DNA of 64,000 nucleotides from Episyrphus balteatus. Its lineage: Eukaryota > Arthropoda > Insecta > Diptera > Syrphidae. Both the position numbers and the translations under genes were made by a program. Shown piece by piece: positions 1 to 12,800 of the stretch. The DNA lies in contig NC_079136.1 in assembly GCF_945859705.1 (NCBI RefSeq), positions 120,097,028 through 120,161,027 on the forward strand, read 5' to 3'. The notes under the pieces were generated by a model, which saw only the letters and a program-made list of their open reading frames with translations, was not told where the DNA came from and did not search any database. Within the stretch, counting starts at the first letter, position 1. Each line of letters starts with the position of its first letter.

Positions 1-1
1 T

Positions 2-229
2 TGCAGCTTATCATTAATTGTACTTTATGGACCACCTAGATATCAATTTGAACATGCTGTCTTGAGAGAAGATATTAAGGAACGTCGTGTCTGTATTGCT
101 TACAGAGAATTTACACCGAATTACCTTAGAGGAGGCTGCGAAGAGGAGAAAGGCAACGAAGTTCTTGCAAAAGCTCAAAACTTTTGGGACCATACTAAAC
201 TACCAATTGCAGCTGTAGATGCTGTTTAG
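2..229 (+). CDS. ALKBH4: AlkB-family Fe(II)/2-oxoglutarate dioxygenase, C-terminal part (probably ALKBH4)
   Basis: The frame is open from the window edge to TAG at 227-229 and encodes the last 75 residues of a protein whose start lies outside the window. The sequence shows a histidine in YQFEHAVLRED, which fits the last metal-binding His of the AlkB fold. About a dozen residues later comes RVCIAYR, which fits the R-x5-R signature that holds 2-oxoglutarate in AlkB proteins. The wording around these motifs is closest to the ALKBH4 branch, which in mammals is reported to demethylate a lysine of actin. The tail (KAQNFWDHTKLPIAAVDAV) is not a known motif. Bases 2-6 end in CAG, so an intron could end at the very edge and the first one or two residues are unsure. 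Family membership is strong; the ALKBH4 assignment rather than ALKBH1 or ALKBH7 is from memory of the family. Confidence 0.75.
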   Translation, partial: CSLSLIVLYGPPRYQFEHAVLREDIKERRVCIAYREFTPNYLRGGCEEEKGNEVLAKAQNFWDHTKLPIAAVDAV

Positions 230-568
230 ATTATTTCATACAAATATAATAGTTCCTCTCTATTTTTTTTCTTTTTTCATATTCTAATTTAAAAAAAATT
301 TATGTAAATGTATTTCAATGTGTTCCCAGGTCGTTTTAAACTAAAAAAAAGAAGTCATTAAAGTAAAAAGACCAAAGATACTTGGTGTTCAAAGTATACA
401 AATTTTTGTTTTTTTTTATTTAGCCTTTCAGAGAGCTTTACTAATTCATGATATGACTAAATATTGATAGATTATATGAAAGCATAAATGCAAAAAGTAT
501 TTTAACATAATCTAAACCGTTATCGAAATGGGTCACTCTGGTGTATGTGTAACTTTTTGTTTTCTTTA

Positions 569-574
569 AATAAA
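569..574 (+). terminator. Candidate poly(A) signal of the AlkB-like gene
   Basis: AATAAA lies 340 bases after the stop codon of the AlkB-like gene. In such AT-rich DNA the hexamer occurs often by chance, so this is only the first plausible signal. Confidence 0.3.
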
Positions 575-809
575 ATTAAACATTAAGTTAAATAAAAAGT
601 TAGTTAATAGAAATTGTATGCACAAGAATATATGGTGCTTTCGTCTTGGAAATCGCATAACCAGAACCGAAAAACGGCTGCTTAACACTACTACAACTTT
701 TTCTTATACTTGTTCAGCCTATTCCGTTAACTTTTAGCCAAAAAAATCTAGAATTATACTTCCACTTCAGATTTTTTCTTCTAGTGAGATTAAAATATTG
801 TTTTCACTA

Positions 810-911
810 AAGCCCAAATGAGATTATTTCGCAAACTATCTCATTTCGAATGTCATATCGTATAGGAATTTTTTTTAAATTTGAGTTTGCGAAATTAACC
901 TATTTGGGGCC
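810..911. mobile_element. Short foldback MITE remnant
   Basis: AGCCCAAATGAGATTATTTC at 811 is matched on the other strand by AGGCCCCAAATAGGTTAATT near 911, and both arms run on into TTTCGCAAACT. The arms are about 27 bp with several mismatches around a 45-bp loop. No clear target duplication is seen. The rest of 230-2011 shows no gene, only AT-rich sequence with homopolymers. Confidence 0.45.
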
Positions 912-2011
912 TAGTAAAAACGAGCTATAAGGCTGCAATCAATATAGAGATCGAGATCTAGAAAATTTGATCTCAGATCAATAAGAAATTATCTCTTTTT
1001 GGAAATAGAATTTGAGATACCAGTATTTCCCAGTATTTTTTGACCGAAGATCAAAAATAATTAAAAATAATTGATTTTTTGTGGCAAATGGAAATTCACA
1101 TAAGTAGAAATTATTAATCTGCACATAAAAAACAAAATTCCAATGTTTTGAAAATTTCATACTTCAAAATAAAATTTTAAAAAATTAAAATTTTTTTTTT
1201 TTCAAAATTTGAAATTGTTTGAAAACTAATTCAGCTCTATCGTGAGTTTCACGTGAACAAGATTCCACCCTGAAAAACTTAAATTTCACTATTCCCCTAT
1301 CGTGAGTTCCGGGCGGAAAAATGTTCACGCTCGGACATCTCTCGGTATTTTCAACTTTTTTTTTTCAAGTCATATGCGAAATGCGAGGTATTGGACAGCT
1401 CTCTTTTGACTTAAATTTTGGTGCCGAACAAGAAACTAGTTTAGCGGTAAATGTAAATTCCCTTTGGTTGACACTCAAGATACTTTTAAAAATTCCGGGC
1501 GAACAAAAATATTCCGGGTGAAAATCCTTTCACGTGGAGCCAGTTTTTCGTGAAAATTGCAAATTGCTTTTAACAAATGATAAACGGAGAGAAATTTATA
1601 TTTTATAAACAATAGGTCGTATCTCAGGCAATAATGGCCCGATTCGAAAAATTCAAAAACAAACTGTATTCTGTTATAATATAATATTTATTCCCTTTAT
1701 GAGCATATTTAAATGAATAGGTAAAAACTAATATTCTCAACCCCATACGTATAAAAAATACCCCCATATTGCATATATGTACATAAGTTTAAATTTGGAT
1801 CTTAAGAAGTAGTTTTTTTTGTTTTGTTTTGATAAAAAGTAGGTATTTTTTTTTGTCAAGAACCGTACAAGCAAAATATGTCGGCTGGACCGATATCGAA
1901 TTGAAATTCCCACAGTATCTTTTTATATTCTTTGTCACGTAATGATCAATTTATCGAATAATTTTTAGGCCATTTTAAAGTGCACTAAATTTTCTTGAAA
2001 AAAACAAACAA

Positions 2012-2515
2012 AACATGTGCCATGAGACATGTCCCATTAAACATTTAACAGGAGACATGTCTCATGAGACTCGTCCCATGACACATGTCCCATGAGACAT
2101 TTCCCATGAGACATTTCTCATGAGACATGTCCCATGAGACATTTCCCATGAGACATTTCTCGTGAGACATTTCCCATGAGACATGAGACATGTCCCATTA
2201 AACATTTCAAAGGAGAAATGTCCGATGAGACAAGCCCCATGAGACATGTCCTATGAGACATATCTCATGAGACCTGTCGCATTAAACATTTAACAGGAGA
2301 CATGTCCCATGAGACATATATCATGAAACATGTCCCATGGGACATTTCCCATGAGACATGTCTCGTGAGACATTTCCCATATAGACATTTCTCATATGAG
2401 ACATGTGCCATGAGACATGTCCCATGACACATGTTCCATGAGACATGTCCCATGACACATGTTCCATGAGACATGTTATATAAGACATTTCTCATGAGAC
2501 ATGTCCCATGAGTCA
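2012..2515. repeat. 14-bp minisatellite (CATGAGACATGTCC)n
   Basis: About 35 imperfect copies of a 14-bp unit, with variants GACATTTCC, GACATGTCT and CACATGTTC. A higher-order pattern is visible: a CATTAAACATTT segment followed by AGGAGA recurs near 2034, 2190 and 2280. The unit contains no stop codon in several frames, so the array produces spurious minus-strand open frames. Confidence 0.9.
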
Positions 2516-3650
2516 TCACTTACCGGTGCCAGGAGCTATCTTCCGATGTTAACTCGTCGACGACCACAGCCAAACTGAATATTGTGAGTGTTGTTTGGCC
2601 CTATTTATAGCAAAATATGATCCTCCCGCAGAAATATTAAATTCTATTTATTTTTTTGTTTAGTAGTAGATACACCCCCTGGGTGTGGTGTTTTAATTTA
2701 TTTTTTTTTTTTCTTGATAGACAAAGTCAGATTGGTAGGGTTTTCAGAGCCAACCTTTGCTAGTTTTTTGTTGCATGATTCTGGAGGGTGGAGCGAGATA
2801 GCATGCAGTCATATAACCCCCCTATAATTCGGGGGCCCCTATAATTCGGGGGCCCTGTTACAGAGATACAACTGATACAGCACCAGCTACGCCTCTGATT
2901 ATTATCTTCAAAATTAATTCGTGACAAGCCCCTATCTTTGAACGAAATTCATTTTAATTCTACCGATGAACAAAAATCTATTAAAGTGTGACATCCATTA
3001 TAACCATTTCAAAGCTGTATTTTCTATAGGTATAAAATATCTTTACGTCACACTATATTTCCTAAAAGCAGTTATGAGTCTAAAAGTACCCAGTTTTTAT
3101 CATCATTTCCTAAAAAAAAAAAAAAACCGGCAAATCTTTTGAATGTATGCAAATTTATGAATAAAAAGATTATTAAAATTCATGACACACATAATGAGTC
3201 GTCGTGCGCCCCCCGTCTAATATTTTGTATTGTGTAAATCTGCCGACTTGACTTGAGATCCATGAATTTGTCAAACACCCAAACAGTTTATCTGAGTCAT
3301 TCGAGATCGTCAGAGGTGTTTAATTTATTTGACAAACGGCCCGTACAAAACACACTAACTTAGGCTCGCTAGCTCGATTAAGTTTCGTTAATTTAAAATT
3401 CCCAAATCCTAGATAATCTATCTACATATTATGCTCTTGAAATAACAAACAAGTAAACAAATAACTTTTATTTTATTCGCTCTTCCAACGGTTGATTGAT
3501 CGACGTATCTTTAAGCTACTTTGAAAGAGAAAGCCCCTTTTTTTGCTTTGATATTTCTTTTTATGTAGGTAATTTCAAACTTTGCTAAAAGTTCAGTGTG
3601 CCTTTGGGCATTGTCAGTGTAGCAAGTGGAAAATATTGGTGATTATAAGA
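2516..3650. other. Upstream region of the DPP4-type gene; no separate gene seen
   Basis: This stretch runs from the 14-bp array to the start codon. At 2818-2856 a CCTATAATTCGGGGG segment is repeated twice in tandem. An in-frame stop (TAA, 3570-3572) precedes the start codon, so translation cannot begin further upstream in this exon. A promoter and 5' leader should lie here, but no convincing TATA box with initiator was identified. Confidence 0.5.
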
Positions 3651-3816
3651 ATGTACAACAATCTTTGTAGATTTACCCTTCTTTTGGGTTTTCTATCGAC
3701 TCTTGTTTTGGGAGCAACGATAGTTAAAAAAGATCCAAACAAAGAACCATGGGGTCTTATGGAAGCTATGAGTGCTACAAAAATGTTAAGGGGATTCAAT
3801 GGAACTTGGATAACAG
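3651..3816 (+). CDS. DPP4-type gene exon 1: signal peptide and start of mature protein
   Basis: Codes residues 1-55 plus one base of codon 56. It holds the signal peptide and a first N-glycosylation site (FNGT). The donor is GTATGA at 3817. The hydrophobic run is followed by a small-residue stretch (LGA), as expected for signal-peptidase cleavage rather than the membrane anchor of vertebrate DPP4. Confidence 0.88.
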
Positions 3817-6800
3817 GTATGAATCTTTTAAGCTTGAAGAGAGACAAAATCTTACATAATAAAGCTTGTTTTGGAGAATTTTAAGGGTTATAAAAACATA
3901 TGTGAAAAAGTTGTTATACGTCTAACAATCATCTTGAGGCAATTAAAGATCTTTATAACATTTTTAATTGAAGGTTTTACTTGAACTTTACAATTATTTG
4001 TGTTCTTTTGAGATTTATCATTTTCATATACTTGAAAATTTCCAGATTTGGAGAAAGATAAACTTTAATCTTTAATGACTCGCTGATATTTCTAGCAAAC
4101 TAGTAAATTAATCTTTATCCGATGTATGGGATTTTTTTTTTAAGTGTTTGACAAGTTAGTCGGTGTTTTATGATAAGTGATAAGATTAATAATTAAATGA
4201 TTGTAAATATTAACCGGTAAATGTGGGACAAGTTAAGTTATCGACACGATTTATTGAATTATGATTTGAAATATTATTGATAAAAGTGCAAGATTAAAGG
4301 AGTCTATAGTCTTGACATTTTTTGCAAATACGTTTAATAATTTTTATTGAATATTACCGTAATTTAACGAAGAATTCATTTAGGATTTTATTTACAAAAT
4401 ACGAGTCGAGTATCTACATCTATTGGGGACAAACCACTTAACTTTGAATATCTTCTTGTATCTTTTTTTATAGGTACTACAGCCTCAATTACTGAAGCTA
4501 TTTTCTCAAACTTGGTAGTTATGAGTTCTATAACCAAAAAGAAAAGGATATAACCAAAAAGAAAATGGCTCTAACGTTTTTGAAATAGACAAATGCAAAG
4601 ATTAAGGGTACCTACCTATGAAGGGAAAAATCAAGTTGATCGCAGCAGATGAACGGAAGTAAGAAGGGAGAGGGAACAAAGGGGTTGGGGTGGAAAAATG
4701 TTTTTTTCTTAAAAGATTTCTGACAAAAGTACCCCTCTTTTTAAAATAAAAATTATTTATAAAAGTTGAAGATTTTTTAGATTGTGCAACTTTGATTTGT
4801 ATCATTGTACCTATATTCTCAAAAATATTGAGAACAATATAAAAAAATTGTTTGGTTTTTTATTTGTATCTTTAAAAAACATTTTTGACTTGATGTTGGC
4901 CTGAATTTTGTTGAACGAAAAATGTTTATTGTCGGATTTTTACATTTGTTTTTTTGAAAACAATTTATCTACCTATTTTTCATCAAAATAAAATGCACGT
5001 CTGGCTCGCACGAACTTGCTCTTAGAGTTAAAGTTGCTTAAATTTTTAAGACTTTTTATATAGAAATTTGGAAAAAAATAAAATAAAATTAATTCTTTAA
5101 AAAAATAAAATAAAATCTGAAATCAAATTGCCCTCCAAAACAAGTATGCAGTTTTGATTGATATATTAACATGCATTTTTAGAAAAAAAAATTTTCAAAA
5201 TCGTTAGAGCCGTTTTTTAAAAAAACTAATTTTTTATAAATAATTTTTTGGAAAAAAAGTTTTAAAATAAAATTGGTATGCCATTTTGTAGAAATCACTA
5301 ATCAACATCTAAAAACAAAATTTCAAAAAAATTCAATGTCCCGTTTTCGAAAATTTTCAAATTTTTTTTTAAAATCCAAAAATTAATTTTTTGGAAATTT
5401 TATTTTTGGTTTATATTTAAATTATATAAATGCTTCTTCACAAAAAGTTTCGATGAAATCGAATAAGCAGTTTCGGAGATAATCGGATTTAAAAAAAGAA
5501 GGTTCAGTGGCAGCTACCGTTAATAATGATTTTCAAACAAAAATTTTTTCATTAGAAGATAGACTTTAGCTTAAAACTAACATTTAAATTTTTTAAACTA
5601 AATCGTTGGAGCCGTTTTCGAGATATTTCAATTTTACTAAAATCGGTATATGACAAGTACCGTTAATTTTGGTCCAAAAAAATTAATTCCAAAAACCCCT
5701 CTGGAGAGTCGCCAAATAACGCCACATACCAAGTTTGACATTAACGGTCCATCCGTTTAGGCTTATGAAGACAGACTGACAGACAGACAGACAGACGGAC
5801 TTCCGGGACCCACTTTTTTGGCATTGTCTACCATCGTAACAGTGGCGGATCCAGGATTTTTTTCTGGGGGGGCACAAGGGACGGATTGGCAAAATCAGCC
5901 AATCGCCTTGTCGCCATGTCGCCTTGTCGCCATGTCGCCTTGTCGCCATGTCGCCTTGTCGCAATGTCGCCTTGTCGCCATGTCGCCTTGTCGCCATGTC
6001 GCCTTGTCGCCATTTCGCCCTGTCGCCATGTCGCCTTGTCGCCATGTCGCCTTGTCGAAATGTCACCATGTCGCCTTGTCACCATGTCGCCTTGTCGCCA
6101 TGTTGCCATGTCGCCATGTCTTCTTGTCGCCTTGTCGCCTTGTCCCTTTGTCGCCTTGTCGCCTTGTCCCTTTGTCGCCATGTCGCTTTGTCGCCATGTC
6201 GCCATGTCGCCATGTCGATATGTCGCCTTGTCGCCATGTCGCCATGTCGCCTTGTCGCCATGTCGCCATGTCGCCTTGGGGCCATGTCGCCTTGTCGCCA
6301 TGTCGCCTTGTCGCCTTGTCGCCTTGTCGCCATGTCGCCTTGTCGCCATGTCGCCATGTCGCCATGTCGCCTTGTCGCCATGTCGCCTTGTCGCCAAGTC
6401 GCCTTGTCGCCAATTAATTTGCTGCCAGGGAACTTTTTATAGAACGTTTAAGTCCCTACAAGAAAACATCTTGCTAATTTGAAAATATTGAATTTTCAGT
6501 GAATTAGAAAATTTTGAAATTGAAAATTGATTTTTTAATTTTTTTCTCGATTTAAATCGTGAATAACTTCTTTAGAACTCAATTTAGGGAAAATTACTCT
6601 GAGACCTTTTTTGTAGAGAATTAAATTTCCTATAAGAATCTGTCGTGGTTTTATTTTTCTATTCACTTATTTGCTCATCACAAAATTCCAAAGTGAAACA
6701 GTCAAATTGAAAAAAACACTTCGATTTAAAAAGCTTAATTACTCGAATACGGCTCGTCTGACGAAAATTTTCAATCAGATTTTTTTTGTAGGAAATTTAA

Positions 6801-9800
6801 TTTTTTATAAGAAAAAATGAACAGACATTTTTTTTACTTTGATCGTCTAGCAGTTCTGTTGTAAAACATCATATCATGTATAAAAATAAAAAAAACCGAT
6901 GATAGACCTCTTAAAATTTTTTTAACGGCTCAAATTTTCACCAAATTTTTTTTTCATCATCCTGAACAAGATTTTCGAAGTAACTTTCAAAAAAAAAATA
7001 TTTTTTTTTTTTGGCCCAGTCTAATATACAATTATTTTTTTTTTTAGAATACCATTCGTACCTTGGTTGTTGATGTCCATAGGTATCAAAATTTTTCACC
7101 AAAATCACTTTGAAGTAAAAAAAAAACACTTAGAAAATTGAAAAAAAATTTCGTGTTTAGTTATTCGTTTATTTATTTGTGAGGTGGTAAAGAAATGCAA
7201 CAAACAATAAAATTCGCATTTCCAGCCAGAAATAGACAAGAGTTTCACTCAAGTACTTTCTGTAATTATTCATATAATTTAACAACTCTATTAATTTGAT
7301 TTGCTTAAAGTATGAACCAGTTCTGGGGGGAGGCACGTGCCCCCGTGCCCCCCCTCCTGGATCCGCCGTTGCATCGTAATGTCATGGAAAAATGTTATCT
7401 CAACTTTTTTTTTTTTTGTACGAATGCATAACTTGATATATAGTACCTACCTATATCGCAAGTAAAAATTATTGTGGTGTGAAAATTTCAATACAACTTC
7501 TTTTTGACTAAGATTTTTTCAATTCAATCAAAACTTTCAGATCAAGATAAACTCTTGAATAGACAAAATGTGCAAAATTAATATTTTTAAACATAATGTT
7601 GTATGAACCTACATAAGTCTAAAAGTTTACTTAGCCATAAATTAAACAAGAGTGTAAATTTAAACACAAATAAAAATGTATAAATGTCAGTACCTAAAAG
7701 ACATTTGCTTTTTTTTTTTTGCTCTCCGCAAGATGCAAACAATCTCATGAAAAATTATTAATAAATAGATTTTGTTTTTAAATAAATTAATAATAAAACA
7801 TGACAACATACTTAAAAACTTGTTTAAGAATAGATTACTTTATTTTGATAAAAGCAAATTTTTAATTGTTTAATTTAGCTGAAATGCCTTCAGTTTACCT
7901 TTTCTTAAACTCTTAAATAAATTTCTAGACATGAAACTTATGCCTTTGACAATTATCTGCTAAGTATTCGTTGGCAAATTTCTTTCGAATATATTTGTAC
8001 AATAATATCGGTATAAACCACGTGGGTTATATTTTGTTTGTTAAACTCTATTTGCTAATTTTAAATTTTAAAGCTATTCAAACACACGCAAGATGAATGA
8101 GACAAACATGAGATATTTTATCAGCTGCTCACACTATGACGTTTACAATTATTATATGGTATCTTTACATTTTACCAGAAATACATACTCGGATATCTTC
8201 AAATTTTATTTTGACAGAACTTTAGAAGAGAAAGAAATAACCAATAAATTTGCCCAAGATCTGGGTTAGAATTGGCTAAGGTTATATTTGAAAGTTAACA
8301 CTTGGGAGTGATATTGCACAATTTTGTTGCTGCCTTATGGGCTGTATAAAAAGTGCAATGTGAATGTCAACTATCAAATATCACCTTAGCCGATTCGGTC
8401 TCTGATTTTGACAGAGTTTGAACAGAACGAAAGTATTAGAAGCAATGTAGAGTAGAACATGGATTTTTTTTCACTCAATCCACTTACCTTCATCTTTTTA
8501 AAAATTGTCCAAAAATGAATCTTTTTCTATTAATGTCTCTTTTTGCTCTTTTATCAAATTATGTATTCTACATCATTTTATTTTTAATCTTTATTTTGTG
8601 TTGTTGTTTTATTATGCGTTAATGTATAACTAACACGGCTACTTTTTGCAAAAAGTTAAAAAGTGAAAATTTTTAAACTCATTTTGTGACAGTTTTTCCG
8701 ACCACAAAATTAAAAATAATGATGCAGAAAGCTTATTTTTTTTTTTGATTTAAAAACAAATAGCGCTAGAAAGAAATAAAAAAATTTCCTTTTGTAAATA
8801 TCAAACTTTTTCACTTTTTAGGTCATTGTAGTTAAGGTTTACATTAAAAATTTCAGCGAATTTCTCTAAATATTTGTTGAAAAATAGTGATTAAAAAAAA
8901 AGTACATAGGTATACCATCAATATTCAATTGCTTGAAAAATTTCGAAAAACTGAAATTACGAAAAATTTATTCAAAGAATTCAAAACTTCTTTTTTTGTG
9001 TTTTATTTCACAAATTCCGACTTATTACGAAAGGTAATTATGGAGCTAAGAGGGAACAGATCAATATATCGTCGTTGGTCGGTCCAATGGTAAAACTAAC
9101 TAACTACTTTTGAAATCGTGTGTACTAAGTGAGTTTTGCACCATGCATAATTTTGGCTTTGTTGTGGTCGTATCTATTAAAGCAATACGTTCCACAATTT
9201 ATTTCAGACTCAAAAATATATTTAATAATGTTTTCCTTCTTCAGCTGGTTTTCAGCTTAAATGAGTAAAAAAAAAAACAATACGTTCCACAAAAACTTTA
9301 ACAAATACCTCTGGTAGTTGCATGAGATTGGTTGCTTTGTGGAATGTTATTCCACTTGAATTGCAATCCACGAAGCAAAGTATGGAACATATTTTTCTTG
9401 ACTTTGACATCCTTCCAATAAATCTTGTAACAAGTTAAAAAAGCTGAATTCCATTTTCAATAAATACGTTCCACAATTGTTTTCACTCGCTAGGTATTTC
9501 TGATTTAACGATACAAGAATAATTATTGTGGGACGCATTTATTTATAATTGACTTGAACATTTTCTGTAATGCAACTTTAAATAACTAATTAAATTTTTT
9601 ACTTAATTACAGATAATGTGGAAGCATTAAAAAATTCATTATATGAATGTATCTCTGTCATAGATGACTCGTTGTATAGGCTTTGTGTTGCACGAGGAAC
9701 TACATCAACATCCAGGAATATATACAGACAACTTAATCTGAAACTTGGTGAAGGAAACTATTTTAGAGAAGAGTTTACAGTTTCTGAAATGAGCTTGATC

Positions 9801-12800
9801 TTCAAGATCAGAACGGAAATGGTCGATTTGAATTATAGACCACATAGAACAGACTTAAACCCTGTATGTTCCCTTTGCAACCTTGGTCAAAACGAAGATG
9901 TTTTGCATTTTTTAGCACTCTGTCCAATATTACAGGAAATCCGAAGGCTCTATTTTTGTTCTAGTTTTCTTTCCCAAGAGGAATGTGTCGGTGTACTAAA
10001 CGGAGATCGTGGCTGGAAGCCTCTTATACGCTATGTCTCACACGCAAGAAAGTATCGAAACGAGTGTTTGAATTTGTTTTGAGTTGTAACAAGATGTTAA
10101 AGTAATTGTATCATCTCCTTTTTTTTTTCGTTTTAGCCAAACTAAAAGCCCTTTAAATTAGAAAAAAAAAAAAAAAAAAAAAATGAGAAATATGCAGTTC
10201 TTCTTCCTATTTTTTTTGCTTTTTTTTCTCACTTATAAATTATTATCTGTTTTAGCTAAACTAAAAGCCCACCACCAATATATTTCTTTTTTCTTAATTT
10301 TTTTGTTTTGACTAAACTAAAAGTTACACTTTAAATTGAACATGAACATACAACTACCTGTTATTGCTTTTGTATACTATATATATATCAAAATGTACTT
10401 TTATGATGGGCATTATTCCGTATGGTTCAAAGTTTCTTTTTTTTTGTTTTGACTAAACTAAAAGTCACATTATGATGAAAATAATAATTAAAAAAAAAAA
10501 ATTTTTTTTTTCTTTTCTTTAATATTTATATTTACATATTTTTAACTATGAAACTTTATTTTGTGAAATATTATCTCTTTTTACTCAAATATTGTATTTT
10601 TTTTGTTTAATTAGTTTTTTTTTTCCGGCAGACGGCTTATTAAGCCATGCTTTGTATTTCTTTTATTATGAAATATTGTACTTATAAGAAAATTTGAAAA
10701 AATAAAGAACTTATCTATCTATCTATCTATCTATCTAATTACAGATAACGAGCTCTATTACACAGCGGCTGATAGATCAATTCACACCTATAATGCTGCA
10801 AATCAAACCGACCAGGTTTTTGCCCATGATGATTTTTTTGTAAATATATCCTTAAGTAGTGTTTTACATTCAAATTATCTCAACTTTATTACTTTTATAG
10901 CAAAAATATTTAGATGGAACATTTACGCTATCACCGGAAAACGATAAAATTCTCGTTCGTTTCGAATTGGAACAAGTATTTCGTCATTCGTACATTGCCA
11001 AATATGATGTTTACGACACTGAAACTAAGTTTGTTTTAAGACCTTTAAACCTTTAGTCAACATTTTAAACATTCTCTTTATTTTCTTCTAGAATAATAAG
11101 TCACGTCCATGAAGGCAAAAAACTTCAACATTGCGTTTGGTCACCGAAGAAAGCACGTTTATCATTCGTTTACGAAAACAACGTTTATGTTCGATTTGAA
11201 AATGATGTCGAGGCTCAAATTACCACCGAAGGTATTACAGGTGAAATATACAATGGTGTACCGGATTGGGTGTATGAAGAAGAAGTCCTTAGCAGTGCTA
11301 GTGCCATGTGGTGGTCACCCGATGGAAATATGTTAGCTATTGGTTTCTTCAATGATACCGAAGTCCAGACTTTCAAATATACCCTTTATGGTGATAATCA
11401 GTATCCTCAGGAAATGGATTTGAAGTATCCCAAGGCGGGAACACCAAATCCTGTTGTGGCTGTTAAGGTATTTGATTTTTCAAATTCCAAATTCGATGCA
11501 CCTAGCATTATTGAGGCTCCAACAAAGATTGTGAGCAAAGATCATATTTTACAAAATGTTGAATGGAGTGGCAACAATGAGACTTTAATAACTTGGTTGA
11601 ACCGAAGACAGAATGTTGCTTCAATTCAATTGTGCTCAACTCAGGGAAAGTGCAAGGAGGTAAGTTTATTGAGAAGGGACCTTGTCCAAGGTCTAGAGAC
11701 CTTGATCTAGACCTAGACCTAGACCTAGACCTAGACCTAGACCTAGACCTAGACCTAGACCTAGACCTAGACCTAGACCTAGACCTAGACCTAGACCTAG
11801 ACCTAGACCTAGACCTAGACCTAGACCTAGACCTAGACCTAGACCTAGACCTAGACCTAGACCTAGACCTAGACCTAGACCTAGACCTAGACCTAGACCT
11901 AGACCTAGACCTAGACCTAGACCTAGACCTAGACCTAGACCTAGACCTAGACCTAGACCTAGACCTAGACCTAGACCTAGACCTAGACCTAGACCTAGAC
12001 CTAGACCTAGACCTAGACCTAGACCTAGACCTAGACCTAGACCTAGACCTAGACCTAGACCTAGACCTAGACCTAGACCTAGACCTAGACCTAGACCTAG
12101 ACCTAGACCTAGACCTAGACCTAGACCTAGACCTAGACCTAGACCTAGACCTAGACCTAGACCTAGACCTAGACCTAGACCTAGACCTAGACCTTGACTT
12201 AAAAACTTTTATTTAAGATTACTCGCATAGAAGAGCCCAAAGGATGGATTTCCATTGGAAAACCTCTTTGCTTGAAAAATGGACGCAATTGCTTATTCAC
12301 CTACTGGATCGGTAATTGGTATCAAATTTGGAATCTAGATTTGGAAACAGGCAAAAACATTTGGGAATCACGAGGAGACTTCACCGTAACAGCTCTGTAT
12401 GGATATGATGAAGTCAATAAAAATATGTAAGCAAATGAAGCCTTCATTCAAAAGTTCTGAAACTTTCTTAAAAGCTTTGAAATCTTGAAGATGAAAATTA
12501 ATGTTTTTCTACACTTTACAGATATTACCAAGCCACTTTACCAGGTGATCCATCTCAACATCATGTCTTCCGTGATGACAAGTGTCTTTCTTGTGAAATA
12601 ATTGATGAAGATGGAGATAAATGCCGACAAGCTTCGGCATCATTCAGCAAAGGATACACTTATTACGCTTTGGTATGCAGCGGTCCTAATCCTGCTTATG
12701 CGAACTTATACGACACAAAGGTTAGCAACACATTTCTAACATAGTTTCAAATATTTCAATTAAATTTTAAATCCAACATTTAGACCAATACAAAAATCAT

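Larger units (their letters stand above)
4985..7466 (-). mobile_element. Dispersed repeat family 1, copy A, split by a nested hAT-type element
   Basis: Read on the minus strand, this copy starts with ACTTGCGATATAGGTA (7465 downward), carries a (TCTG)n stretch near 5765-5795 and ends with GTGCATTTTATTT (about 4985). It is the same sequence as the copies near 24.8, 28.7, 54.3 and 60.6 kb. The insertion at 5840-7371 divides it. It lies in intron 1 of the DPP4-type gene, antisense to it. No coding capacity is visible. Confidence 0.85.

Noticed and set aside
5818..6482. Open frames of up to 199 codons with SPCRHVA or TRRHGDKA repeats
   Set aside because: Products of the 8-bp array inside the hAT-type element, open on both strands at once.
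11593..12216. 207-codon frame encoding a long Asp-Leu repeat
   Set aside because: It is the CTAGAC hexamer array inside intron 4, in a different frame from the DPP4-type protein.
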